Shown here piece after piece: positions 18,033-25,678 of a stretch of 64,000 bases of DNA. Position 1 is the first letter of the stretch. Each line of letters starts with the position of its first letter. Origin of the DNA: Pseudomonadota bacterium. GTDB lineage: Bacteria > Chloroflexota > UBA6077 > JAJPGT01. The stretch spans positions 124,001 to 188,000 of the forward strand of contig JAJPGT010000043.1 in assembly GCA_021325655.1 (NCBI GenBank). Reading direction: 5' to 3'. A program made the translations under genes and the position numbers. The notes below the pieces were generated by a model. That model had not been told where the DNA came from. It made no database searches and saw only the letters and a program-made list of their open reading frames with translations.

Positions 18033-19568
18033 CTACCCGCCACCAGCGTTTCCCTTCAGGGCGTCCACATCGCGCCGCACCAGCGCCGCGTACAGCCACG
18101 CCTGACGCTCAATCGCCTGCTGGTACCGCGCGTGTCGTGCCAGGTCCGGTTCACACACTGGCCCACCAGCCGGCGCCGTCTCCACGAGGGAGGGTACCGC
18201 CCCGAGCGCGTGAGCCGCCAGCAGCGCCGCGCCGCGCGCCGTCGCCTCCTCAGTGGAGACAACCAGGGAGCGGCCGAGCACGTCGGCCATGATCTGGAGC
18301 CACGTGGGTGAGCTCGTCAGCGCCCCGCCGCTGGCAACGACGAGGCGCTCCGGGCCGATCGCCTGGCTGAGCAGCCGATCGAGCAGCGCGACACGGTAGG
18401 CGACCGCCTCCAGCGCGGCGCGGACGATTTCAAGTGAAGAGGTCCCGAGCGCGAGCCCGACCAGCGCCGCGCGCGCCTGGCCGGCCCAGCCGGGGCTACG
18501 CTCCCCGGCCAGAAACGGCAGCACCGTTAGCCCATGGCCGTCCGGCGGCAAAGCCGCAATCGCCGCCTCGACCTCGGCAGGCGGGCCGAGCCGGAGCGTG
18601 TCCTGCAGCCAGGCGTAGACGTTGCCGCCTTCGCTCAGCGCCCCGCCCAGCAGCGTGCGCGCTCGGTCCACCCGGTACTCCCACAATCCCCAGGGCACCT
18701 CGGGCGCCGCGGCGTCCAACACGACCCGTAGCGCCCCACTTGTGCCTACCGTGAGCGCCGCTCGACCCGGCCCGATACAGCCGCTGCCGACGTTCGCCGC
18801 CGCCCCATCCCCGATCGCGGGAAACCAGGGGATCTCCGCAAGCAAGGGCCAGCGAGAGCGGAGCTCGCCCGCCAGTCCGGCCAGCGGCTCGTCGCGGTCG
18901 ACCAGCGGCGACAGCAGCCGTTCGTCGACGTTCAGCAGCTCCAGCCAGTTCTGGTCCCAGCGCAGGCTCCAGCGGTCGAGCAGCCCACTCCAGGAGGCGA
19001 TCGAGAAGGTGACGCGCGCAGCGCCGAACAGCACCTGCTCCAGGTACTCCCCAAACGTCAGCCAGGCCCGCATCTCGCGGGCCACGTCCGGCGCACTCGT
19101 CCGGAGCCAGCGGAGCCGGGCGGGCAGGTACGACGCGTGGATGGGGCACCCGGTGCGGGCGTGCACTGCCCGCTCGTCTACCTGGTGGCGCAGCTCGATC
19201 GCCGCGCGCCAGGGCCGGGTGTCGGACCAGAGGAACAACGGGGTGAGCGGCCGCCCCTGGGCATCGGCGGCGAAGCCGGCGTAGGCGAAGGTATCCAGCG
19301 CCACCGCGGCCAGCGGCAGCCCCCGCGCCACGACCAGCGCGTGAACCCGATCCAACGCCGTGAACAGGTGGTCCCGGAGCTGCACCGGATCCAACTCCGA
19401 GCGGCCGTCGTCGCCGGCCACCGGCTGGTAGCTGACGCGTGCCCCCAGCTCATCCAGCTCTCGGCCGAGCCGATCGTAGACGAGCACCCGCAGCGACGAG
19501 GTGCCGACGTCAATCGCCAGGATGAGCGGGGGCTCAATCGTCGCGGGAACAGTGCCCGGGGCCACCAT
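18033..19568 (-). CDS. FGGY-family carbohydrate kinase, gluconokinase-like
   Basis: 511-aa sugar kinase with the two actin-like FGGY domains. The N-terminal ILAIDVGTSSLRVLVYD, the substrate segment LFLWSDTRPWRA, the phosphate motif GDGAAANVGSGCIGPGRAALTVGTSG and the C-terminal LVVASGGALTSSPTWLQIMADVLGR are diagnostic. Resemblance is closest to gluconokinase-type members, but xylulokinase-like substrates are possible. With rpiB downstream it likely feeds a pentose-phosphate route. The first codons MVAPG offer ATG or GTG starts. Confidence 0.82.
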   Translation of the reverse strand: MVAPGTVPATIEPPLILAIDVGTSSLRVLVYDRLGRELDELGARVSYQPVAGDDGRSELDPVQLRDHLFTALDRVHALVVARGLPLAAVALDTFAYAGFAADAQGRPLTPLFLWSDTRPWRAAIELRHQVDERAVHARTGCPIHASYLPARLRWLRTSAPDVAREMRAWLTFGEYLEQVLFGAARVTFSIASWSGLLDRWSLRWDQNWLELLNVDERLLSPLVDRDEPLAGLAGELRSRWPLLAEIPWFPAIGDGAAANVGSGCIGPGRAALTVGTSGALRVVLDAAAPEVPWGLWEYRVDRARTLLGGALSEGGNVYAWLQDTLRLGPPAEVEAAIAALPPDGHGLTVLPFLAGERSPGWAGQARAALVGLALGTSSLEIVRAALEAVAYRVALLDRLLSQAIGPERLVVASGGALTSSPTWLQIMADVLGRSLVVSTEEATARGAALLAAHALGAVPSLVETAPAGGPVCEPDLARHARYQQAIERQAWLYAALVRRDVDALKGNAGGG

Positions 19569-19950
19569 CTCCCCTAGTGAACTCCTCAGAGCGGATCAGA
19601 CAGCCGAATTTCACTGCCGCGCCCCGCCAGCGCGCTACGATACTGCCCAGAACTGGCAATCAGCGTTGCGCGGCCTGGCGCGGCCGCTCGTGGCCGAAGC
19701 CTGAGCATCCGCCCCGCCGGTTGGGCTCGCCAGAGGCAGGGCAGCACCCCGCCTCTCCCCCAACCCCGTGGGCGGGCGAAGAACAACGGTACTCCTTTGC
19801 GTCGTGGCACGCCAGCGATCGCCCAGCCACCTCGTTCGTGACGTTGCCGCACGAGCGCGCGGGGCAGATGCGGAACGCCAGAAGGAGCCGCCAGACCAGG
19901 CCAGCCAGCGTGGCGCGGACTCTGCGTGAGCGCTGGCAGGGAGCACGTCA
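19569..19950. other. Divergent intergenic region, no gene recognised
   Basis: 382 bases between the FGGY kinase and the LOG-family gene. The 125-aa plus-strand ORF at 19577 has no conserved features and is not accepted. Promoters for both flanking genes should lie here. I see no repeat, tRNA or riboswitch. Confidence 0.4.
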
Positions 19951-20802
19951 ATGAGCGTGAGCAGACGGCCGGGGCGTTTCAACCCGGCCACGCAGATCAA
20001 TCCGAGCCTGAACCGAGCGGCGCGTACCGGGCAGCCGACCGAAGACGAGCGGCTGCTGCGCAGCCCACGTATCGGACGCGCCCAGCCCAGCGATTTCACG
20101 CACACCGACCCCTGGCGCGTCTTTCGGATCATGGGCGAATTCGTGGAGGGGTTCGACGCGCTGGCCACGGTCGGACCGGCGGTGTCCATCTTCGGCTCGG
20201 CGCGCGTTGGCGAGGACGACCCGACCTACGCGCAGGCGCGCGCGCTGGGGCGCGAGCTCGCCCGGGCTGGCTTCGCGGTGATCACCGGCGGCGGGCCCGG
20301 GATCATGGAAGCGGCCAACCGGGGCGCGCAGGAGGGCGGCGGCTGGTCGATCGGCTGCGCCATCGAGCTGCCCGAAGAGCAAGAGACCAACCAGTACCTG
20401 GACCTGGCGATCAACTTCCGCTTCTTCTTCGTCCGCAAGACGATGTTCGTCAAGTACGCCGAAGCCTTTGTCTGCTTCCCCGGCGGCTTCGGCACCCTGG
20501 ACGAGCTCTTCGAAGCGCTAACGCTCGTCCAGACCAGGAAGATCGACAATTTCCCGATCATTCTCTTCGGCAGCGCCTACTGGCGCGGGCTGGTCGACTG
20601 GATCAAGAACCAGACGCTGGCAAACGGGCTGATCGCGCCGCCCGACCTGAAGCTGCTGATCATCACCGACTCCGTCGAGCAGGTCGTCAAGCTGGTCACC
20701 GACTGCTACAGCCAGCGCTGTTGGGAGGCGCACGAGCTGTCCGAGGCCCCGGGACCCAACCACGCGACAAGCGCCCGGCCCTCGTCCACCCACGGCGAGT
20801 AG
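19951..20802 (+). CDS. LOG-family (TIGR00730-type) Rossmann-fold protein
   Basis: 283 aa with the lysine-decarboxylase-like Rossmann fold. VSIFGSARVGEDDPTYAQA, VITGGGPGIMEAANRGAQEGGG and the signature FPGGFGTLDELFEAL (PGGxGTxxE) are present. LOG-family enzymes hydrolyse nucleoside-5'-monophosphates to base plus ribose-5-phosphate. An N-terminal extension of about 60 residues before the Rossmann core is typical of the longer bacterial branch. It converges with herA across a 139-nt gap. Confidence 0.85.
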   Translation: MSVSRRPGRFNPATQINPSLNRAARTGQPTEDERLLRSPRIGRAQPSDFTHTDPWRVFRIMGEFVEGFDALATVGPAVSIFGSARVGEDDPTYAQARALGRELARAGFAVITGGGPGIMEAANRGAQEGGGWSIGCAIELPEEQETNQYLDLAINFRFFFVRKTMFVKYAEAFVCFPGGFGTLDELFEALTLVQTRKIDNFPIILFGSAYWRGLVDWIKNQTLANGLIAPPDLKLLIITDSVEQVVKLVTDCYSQRCWEAHELSEAPGPNHATSARPSSTHGE

Positions 20803-20941
20803 CCCCGCGAGCACGCGGACTGTGCTTGCGCGGGAGAGCCGCCTGCCACGGCTGCCCGGGCCTCAGCCCATATGGCTCGCATCGTGGCAGGAGCGATCAG
20901 GCGCCATTCCGAGTCGACGATCTTCGAGTCCCGCGCTTCGG

Positions 20942-22735
20942 CTACGCCCCGTCGGCGGGATCCGGCGGCTGGGGCGCGCCGAACAGCTCGGCGTATGGGC
21001 GCTCGTCCGCCTCGGACCACTCCTCCCGCCGGGTGATGCCGACCCCGATACCACTGCGATGGACCAGACCCGCGCGCTCCTGGTTGCGGCGGACCAGCGC
21101 CTCCTCGGAAAAGTAGGCGTTCCACTCGCGCGGCGCGTCCAGGTCTTCGCCGCCGTGCGTCGTCAGCCGGGGGCGGACCTGGATCAGCGCGGGGGCGTTC
21201 AGGCTGGCGCCGAGCACGATCGCGTGGCCCTTGGAGAGCGAGGGCAGCTCGTCCAGCACCTCGCGGGAGGCGCTCTCCACCGCGGCTGCCACTGCCTGCT
21301 GGTCAAGCGGGTTGACGATGCGCATGATGACCTGCGTCATCGCCTGTGAGAGCACGTCCTGGTCGAGCTTGCCGGGCCGCTGGCTGATCAGCCCGATGCC
21401 GATCCCGAACTTACGCCCCTCGCCGAGGATCTGCTTCAGCACCTGCGAGGAGACGACCCGGCCGCCGGCGTCGCCGCCCGGCGCGAAGGTGTGCGCCTCT
21501 TCCAGCAGGCAGAACACCGGATAGGGCAGGTGCAGGTCATCGCCGGGGTGGGTCTTCTTGTGGAGCGTCTGGTTGCGTGCCTCGTACAGCCGGCGCAGGA
21601 GCACCGCGGCGATCACCTGCTGCTCGCGCTGCGTCAGGTCGTGGAGCTGCAGCACGGTGCACTGCCCCGGCTCCAGTAGCTCCGCCAGGCGGATGTGGTC
21701 CACCTCGCTGAAGATGCGCGATTCGCTCGTCAGCCGGTCCAGACGCCACTCCAGCGCCCCCGCGCTGGAACGGAGATCGAGGCCGCTCTCATCCGACCCG
21801 TGCGCCAGCGACTCGATCTTGGCCACCAGGTCCTTCACCGTCCAACGTTCCGCGCTCCCCACCGCGTCACGCGTCTCCCGGACGAGCGCGTTGTACGCCC
21901 GGCCGAGGAGCCAGTCCTGCCGCTCAGGGACGTCGCCGAGCAGGTACCGAATGTCGTTGAGCTTCAGCGCCGAGAAGCGAACCTTGAGGTCGTCCGGCAG
22001 GAGGCACTTCACCCGCGCCTGATACACGCCGTCGCGGAACTCCGGCAGGTTCTGCAGCGTGTCGAGCGTTCCGTACTCTCCATGCGGGTCGAGCACCAGC
22101 ACGCAGGCCTTGTTCGCCGGCCGGAGCAGCTCCTCGACGATCACGCCGGCGGTGTAGCTCTTGCCGGCCCCGGTCCCGGCGATGATCGCCAGGTGAGTAC
22201 TGGTGAACTCGCGCGCTGACAGCACCACCGGCACCTCCTCCGGCCCGCGGCTCAGCAGCCAGCCCAGGTAGCAGGAGCCTAGCTCCCCGCGCTGCTTCTT
22301 GTTGAGCACCGTCACCAGCATCTCGGGCGGGGCGAGGTAGATCGGCCAGCCGACGCGGGGCGGGATGCGGGGATTGACGAGGGTCTTGAGCGCCGCATCG
22401 TAATAGCCGATAACCGCGGCGCACACCTCCAGCAGCTCGCACTCGTCCGCCTCGAAACCCGCCACCCGGGCCACCAGGTCCGGGGGAACGTCCGGGTCGG
22501 CCAGGAAATCGTCCGGGTAGCCGCGCACCGTGCGCCGGCCCGTGATCCGGGCGATCACCCGGCGCTGCTCGCCGGGCAGAGTGTAGTAGACGAACTCGCC
22601 GTTCTTCGTTGCGCCGTCGCGGTCCGGGGTAATAAAGACGAACTCGTGCGGCTTGTCGCCCGGCCCCTTGACAGTTCCAACCCGCAGCGGGGGCCGGGCC
22701 GCTTCGGCGCCATCTGGCTGGCTGATAGCTCTCAC
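20942..22735 (-). CDS. herA: HerA-type DNA translocase ATPase
   Basis: 597-aa FtsK-HerA superfamily ATPase. Residues about 15-110 form the N-terminal HAS-barrel. Walker A GTGAGKS is at about 187-193, Walker B FCLLEEAHTFAP near 390, and the following GEGRKFGIGIGLISQRPGKLDQDVLSQ carries the sensor and arginine-finger region. HerA hexamers partner NurA in DNA end resection in archaea and a few bacteria, and HerA homologues also occur in anti-phage systems. It is the last gene of the 16-gene minus-strand run. Its GTG overlaps the stop of the PIN remnant (GTGA). Confidence 0.9.
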   Translation of the reverse strand: MRAISQPDGAEAARPPLRVGTVKGPGDKPHEFVFITPDRDGATKNGEFVYYTLPGEQRRVIARITGRRTVRGYPDDFLADPDVPPDLVARVAGFEADECELLEVCAAVIGYYDAALKTLVNPRIPPRVGWPIYLAPPEMLVTVLNKKQRGELGSCYLGWLLSRGPEEVPVVLSAREFTSTHLAIIAGTGAGKSYTAGVIVEELLRPANKACVLVLDPHGEYGTLDTLQNLPEFRDGVYQARVKCLLPDDLKVRFSALKLNDIRYLLGDVPERQDWLLGRAYNALVRETRDAVGSAERWTVKDLVAKIESLAHGSDESGLDLRSSAGALEWRLDRLTSESRIFSEVDHIRLAELLEPGQCTVLQLHDLTQREQQVIAAVLLRRLYEARNQTLHKKTHPGDDLHLPYPVFCLLEEAHTFAPGGDAGGRVVSSQVLKQILGEGRKFGIGIGLISQRPGKLDQDVLSQAMTQVIMRIVNPLDQQAVAAAVESASREVLDELPSLSKGHAIVLGASLNAPALIQVRPRLTTHGGEDLDAPREWNAYFSEEALVRRNQERAGLVHRSGIGVGITRREEWSEADERPYAELFGAPQPPDPADGA

Positions 22736-22926
22736 GTGTTGGCCTCCAGCGGTTCCACCGTAATCGGTTGGGCGAAGCGAGCGAAGTCACTCGGGTTGGC
22801 CATCAGCAGCCGCCGGATGCCGTACACCAGCATGGTGGCCACGATGTTGCCGTCATGCTCCTGCTTACCGCCCGGGGGATCTGCTCTAGGAGTGCCAGTA
22901 GGTGCTGGGTCACCTCGGCTATTTCG
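22732..22926 (-). pseudogene. PIN-domain (VapC-type) C-terminal remnant, out of frame
   Basis: In the frame one base off the HEPN2 gene, the open stretch reads PPGGKQEHDGNIVATML then VYGIRRLLMANPSDFARFAQPITVEPL, a textbook VapC/PIN C-terminus including the conserved HDxNIVATM. The stop overlaps the herA GTG. The upstream PIN part (ALTRPQRF through EVTQHLLALLEQIP) is in the HEPN2 frame. Adding one C to the CCCCC run at 22874-22878 (read on the minus strand) would join the two halves exactly, so this is the tail of a single-base frameshifted PIN domain. Confidence 0.7.
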
Positions 22927-23306
22927 TCAGCAACCTGGAAGCTGTGCTGAAGTGCAACCACGACCGGAGCCAGGGTCTGCACGGACAGAGGCAGGCTGAA
23001 TCGTTGGGGTCGTGTCAGCGCGTACTCTGTACGGGTTGCAGCTCGCCGAAGCGGCGGTTCGAGCGTCCGATCCACTTCCAGACACAAACCTCCGATCTCA
23101 ATGAAATTGTGCATCTTGCGGAACGGCCGACTATGCCGGGCGAGGAAACCTTTCATGGCTTTCTCTGCCCCCTGCTGACAATGAAAGACCGCCCCTCTCA
23201 GGAGCGGCGGGGCCGCAGCCAGATCGTGCTCAGCCTCGCGCAGGTCAGCGGCGGCGCGGACAAGCCACGCTCGGGTCTCGGCCACGAGCTCCGAGTCATG
23301 CTGCAT
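22803..23306 (-). CDS. HEPN-domain protein fused to part of a PIN domain, frameshifted
   Basis: Residues 1 to about 90 are a HEPN domain (AWLVRAAADLREAEHDL, GAVFHCQQGAEKAMKGFLARH, PFRKMHNFIEIG) closely paralogous to the HEPN at 23652. After RRAATRTEYA the sequence switches to a VapC/PIN-like segment, ALTRPQRFSLPLSVQTL through EIAEVTQHLLALLEQIP. It then goes out of frame at a C5 run and ends in a spurious tail (RSMTATSWPPCW...). The first PIN Asp is missing. It overlaps the preceding nucleotidyltransferase by 11 nt. The HEPN half could still pair with that protein; the PIN half is unlikely to be active. Confidence 0.65.
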   Translation of the reverse strand: MQHDSELVAETRAWLVRAAADLREAEHDLAAAPPLLRGAVFHCQQGAEKAMKGFLARHSRPFRKMHNFIEIGGLCLEVDRTLEPPLRRAATRTEYALTRPQRFSLPLSVQTLAPVVVALQHSFQVADEIAEVTQHLLALLEQIPRAVSRSMTATSWPPCWCTASGGC

Positions 23307-23655
23307 AGAGCACTCTTCCTTCCCACAGCACGGTCGCCGGCAGCGAGCAGACAACCCGGGCCCGACGCTTGAACGGTGTCTTCCTCCAGACGATCACGTC
23401 AGCCGCCCTGCCCGCGCCCCAGAGGACCTCGTAGGCGAGGCGGCTATCCTTGCGCTCCGGGGCGGCGTCGTCCGGCACGATCACCAGCAGGTCGTAGTCG
23501 CTGTCGGGCCCGGCCTCGCCCCGCGCCACCGAGCCGAAGAGATAGATCCGTTCCGGCTGGTAGGCCGCGACCAGCCGCCGCACGATCTCCGCCAGCGTGG
23601 GGTCGCGCGCGAGCAGGTCAGCATCAGTATGGGTCGGCTCCTGCTGGCGACTCAT
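23296..23655 (-). CDS. Minimal nucleotidyltransferase (MNT), copy 2
   Basis: 119-aa pol-beta-fold minimal nucleotidyltransferase with RIYLFGSVARGEAGPDSDYDLLV, carrying the GS motif and paired Asp residues, and a later DVIVW supplying the third acidic position. MNT proteins usually sit beside a HEPN partner as toxin-antitoxin or defence modules, often with the MNT neutralising HEPN by adenylylation. Start ATG 23655 overlaps the HEPN1 stop (ATGA). It is clearly duplicated from the MNT at 24055. Confidence 0.82.
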   Translation of the reverse strand: MSRQQEPTHTDADLLARDPTLAEIVRRLVAAYQPERIYLFGSVARGEAGPDSDYDLLVIVPDDAAPERKDSRLAYEVLWGAGRAADVIVWRKTPFKRRARVVCSLPATVLWEGRVLYAA

Positions 23656-24065
23656 GGTCGAACCTCCGCAGGCAGCCGGGCCAGGACCGCCTCGTAGACT
23701 TCGCGGGCGAGGGCCAGCGCCCCTTCCGCCTCCTCCCGCGGCGGCTCCTCGGCCTCGCCGGGGTAACGGAATAGCCAGGCGAACGGGGTCAGATCTTCGG
23801 CCCGTTCGGCCAGCGGTCGCAGCGAGCTGTCCAGCGCGATACAGGCCTCGCCCAGCTCCCGCAGGTTGTGGGTCTTGCGAAAGGGTACGTCGTGCCAGAA
23901 GAGGAACGCCTTCCACGCCTTCTCGGCCGCCTGCTGGCAGTGGAACAGGGCGGTGTCCGGACGCGGCCGTGCTGCGCCCAGGAGGATCGTGGCCGACTCG
24001 AGGTCGACCCAGGCGCGGTCCAGCCAGCCCCGGCACTCCGCCACTTTTGCGGGATCATGCGGCAT
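23652..24065 (-). CDS. HEPN-domain protein, copy 1 (intact)
   Basis: 137-aa HEPN protein with GWLDRAWVDLESATILL, ALFHCQQAAEKAWKAFLFWHDVPFRKTHNLRELG and a complete C-terminal helix (EEAEGALALAREVYEAVLARLP). It has the length and shape of the HEPN half of MNT-HEPN pairs. No strict Rx4-6H catalytic motif is evident, so ribonuclease activity is uncertain. It is embedded between two MNT genes with overlapping starts and stops, and serves as a reference for the truncated second copy. Confidence 0.8.
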   Translation of the reverse strand: MPHDPAKVAECRGWLDRAWVDLESATILLGAARPRPDTALFHCQQAAEKAWKAFLFWHDVPFRKTHNLRELGEACIALDSSLRPLAERAEDLTPFAWLFRYPGEAEEPPREEAEGALALAREVYEAVLARLPAEVRP

Positions 24066-24414
24066 GGAGCAGCCTCCCCTCCCGCACGACGGTCGCCGGG
24101 AAGGATGCCTTGAGATGCAGCCGGCTATCAAAGGTGTGGCGGTCCCAGACCACCACGTCCACGGCGGCCGGCACCCCTCGGAGCACGCGGAACCCCTTCT
24201 GCGCCAGGCGGTACAGCGGCTCGGTGGGACGATCGACCAGGACAAGCAGGTCGTAGTCGCTGTTGGGCCCGGCGTCGCCCCGCGCCCGCGATCCGAACAG
24301 GTAGACCCGCTCGGGATGCAGCGCAGCGACCAGCCGCCGCACGATCTCGGCGAGGGCCGGGTCGCGGGCGAGCAGGTCAGCGTCGGGCGACCGGGCCTGG
24401 TCCACGTCCGTCAT
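24055..24414 (-). CDS. Minimal nucleotidyltransferase (MNT), copy 1
   Basis: 119 aa with VYLFGSRARGDAGPNSDYDLLVLVD and the later AVDVVVWDRH supplying the third carboxylate. It is very similar to the MNT at 23296, including DADLLARDPALAEIVRRLVAA. The ATG overlaps the stop of the upstream RAMP gene (ATGA) and the end overlaps HEPN1 by 11 nt, so the MNT-HEPN cassette is translationally coupled to the CRISPR genes. Confidence 0.82.
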   Translation of the reverse strand: MTDVDQARSPDADLLARDPALAEIVRRLVAALHPERVYLFGSRARGDAGPNSDYDLLVLVDRPTEPLYRLAQKGFRVLRGVPAAVDVVVWDRHTFDSRLHLKASFPATVVREGRLLHAA

Positions 24415-25304
24415 GCGCCGCCGGCGGGCTGCCACAGACCGTCCTTCTTGATAGACCAGAACGTCGTTGGGTCCAGGGCCGATGAACCCGGCGCCCACAG
24501 CGGGCCAGCAGCCAACGGCTCGAACCCACTGCCCTTCGCTCGGTCCCAGCCGCCCAGCGCCTCGAGCTGGCCGAGCATTGCCCCATCGACCGATACCCGA
24601 GCATGCGCCAGGACACGGCCCGCTCGCAGGGATGGCTCCTGCCCTGCAAGGTCCACCGTGTCCCCGAAGACCTCGGACGCCGCGTCCCACCCCACGCACC
24701 GCAAGCGCCGCACGCGACCCAAGCCGTACCGCGCATCACCGCCGAGGAAGAGTTCGTTGACGGTCTTGAGCGCTCCGGCCAGGTCCGAACTCTGCCGCAC
24801 GAACACGTAGCCCACCAGCGCTACAGACTTCACCTCATCCGTTGCGCGGTCTCGCCAGTACTGGCCGATGCACTCGGTCTCGCGGAGCGTGCCGTCGGCG
24901 GCCGTATCCGAAGCAGGCTCAATGGCCGTACCGGGCCGTGCCAGGAGGAGGCGCTGACGCAGCTCACGGTCAGGACGCCACTTCTCGCCGTTCGCATCAT
25001 CCTCCCGCTGCCAGACAAGCCCCTTGCCGCTTTCGTAGCGTGGCAGCCAGGCGCGCCAGCCTCCGTCGGTCTTCTCCGCCGGGAAAAGATACGTCAGCCG
25101 CGCGTCGTTACGGACCTCCTCACCGACCTTTGGGTAGTCGGGGAAGCCGGTCGCCTGGCGCTGGGCCACCTCGGCGGTCAGCGCGCCCCAGAGGTTGCGC
25201 GCCGGCACGTAGAGGCGGCAGCGGTTGAGGCTTCCCGATGGCGGCAGGCCGATAGCAAGCGGCGCCTCCAGCCTCCAGGCCCAGCGGTAGAGCAGCCAGC
25301 TCAT
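24411..25304 (-). CDS. RAMP-superfamily protein (Cas5/Cmr3- or Csx10-like position)
   Basis: 297 aa. It starts MSWLLYRWAWRLEAPLAIG and has VPARNLWGALTAEVAQ, reminiscent of the RAMP strand-helix start, plus a glycine-rich loop GDARYGLGRVRRL typical of Cas5/Cas7 RAMPs. It is the one effector gene whose subunit identity I cannot settle. By exclusion (cmr1, cmr4, cmr6-like, cas10 and a small subunit are otherwise present) it could fill the Cmr3/Cas5 role that holds the crRNA 5' tag. It overlaps both neighbours. Confidence 0.6.
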   Translation of the reverse strand: MSWLLYRWAWRLEAPLAIGLPPSGSLNRCRLYVPARNLWGALTAEVAQRQATGFPDYPKVGEEVRNDARLTYLFPAEKTDGGWRAWLPRYESGKGLVWQREDDANGEKWRPDRELRQRLLLARPGTAIEPASDTAADGTLRETECIGQYWRDRATDEVKSVALVGYVFVRQSSDLAGALKTVNELFLGGDARYGLGRVRRLRCVGWDAASEVFGDTVDLAGQEPSLRAGRVLAHARVSVDGAMLGQLEALGGWDRAKGSGFEPLAAGPLWAPGSSALDPTTFWSIKKDGLWQPAGGA

Positions 25305-25678
25305 GGGGTCCCTCTCCCGGCAGGCTGGCGCGCCTTGGCGTGATAGCGGCCGTAGACCAGCGCCTGGCGCAGCAGGTCGCGGGCGAAGAGCAGCTTGTCC
25401 AGGTCTTTGCCGAGTTTCTGAAGCTCCTGCCATAGGTCGCCTTTACCGAGCAGCGGCGATCCGGTCGGCGTCTTCTGGAGAAACTCCGTGCTGGCGTCAC
25501 AGATTGCTTCCGCCGGCCGCTGTTCTCTGCGCCCTCTGGTTCCTAGGAAGAGGAAATACGCGTAGACGCCCTGCTCCTCCAGCACCGCCAGCGCATCGCG
25601 TAGCAACGCTTCGTCCACATCGTTGATCTCGGCCAGCCGCTTGCCCAGTTCGGCGCACTTCAGATCGAGATTCTCCAT
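25301..25678 (-). CDS. Type III effector small subunit, Cmr5/Cas11-like
   Basis: 125-aa helical protein between cmr4 and a RAMP gene. Segments such as AVLEEQGVYAYFLFLGTRG and KLLFARDLLRQALVYGRYHAKAR fit the compact all-helical Cas11 (Cmr5/Csm2) family, and the size matches. Identification rests on size, helical content and position rather than a strict motif. ATG 25678 overlaps the cmr4 stop (TGATG), as expected for a stoichiometric complex subunit. Confidence 0.6.
   Translation of the reverse strand: MENLDLKCAELGKRLAEINDVDEALLRDALAVLEEQGVYAYFLFLGTRGRREQRPAEAICDASTEFLQKTPTGSPLLGKGDLWQELQKLGKDLDKLLFARDLLRQALVYGRYHAKARQPAGRGTP

Noticed and set aside
19735-19795. Second copy of the REP-like element seen in cas10
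   Set aside because: CCTCTCCCCCAACCCC superficially resembles it but lacks the inverted termini and internal hairpin.
19577-19954. 125-aa plus-strand ORF in the 19.6-19.95 kb gap
   Set aside because: No motif, low-complexity Arg/Ala composition and no ribosome site; treated as non-coding.
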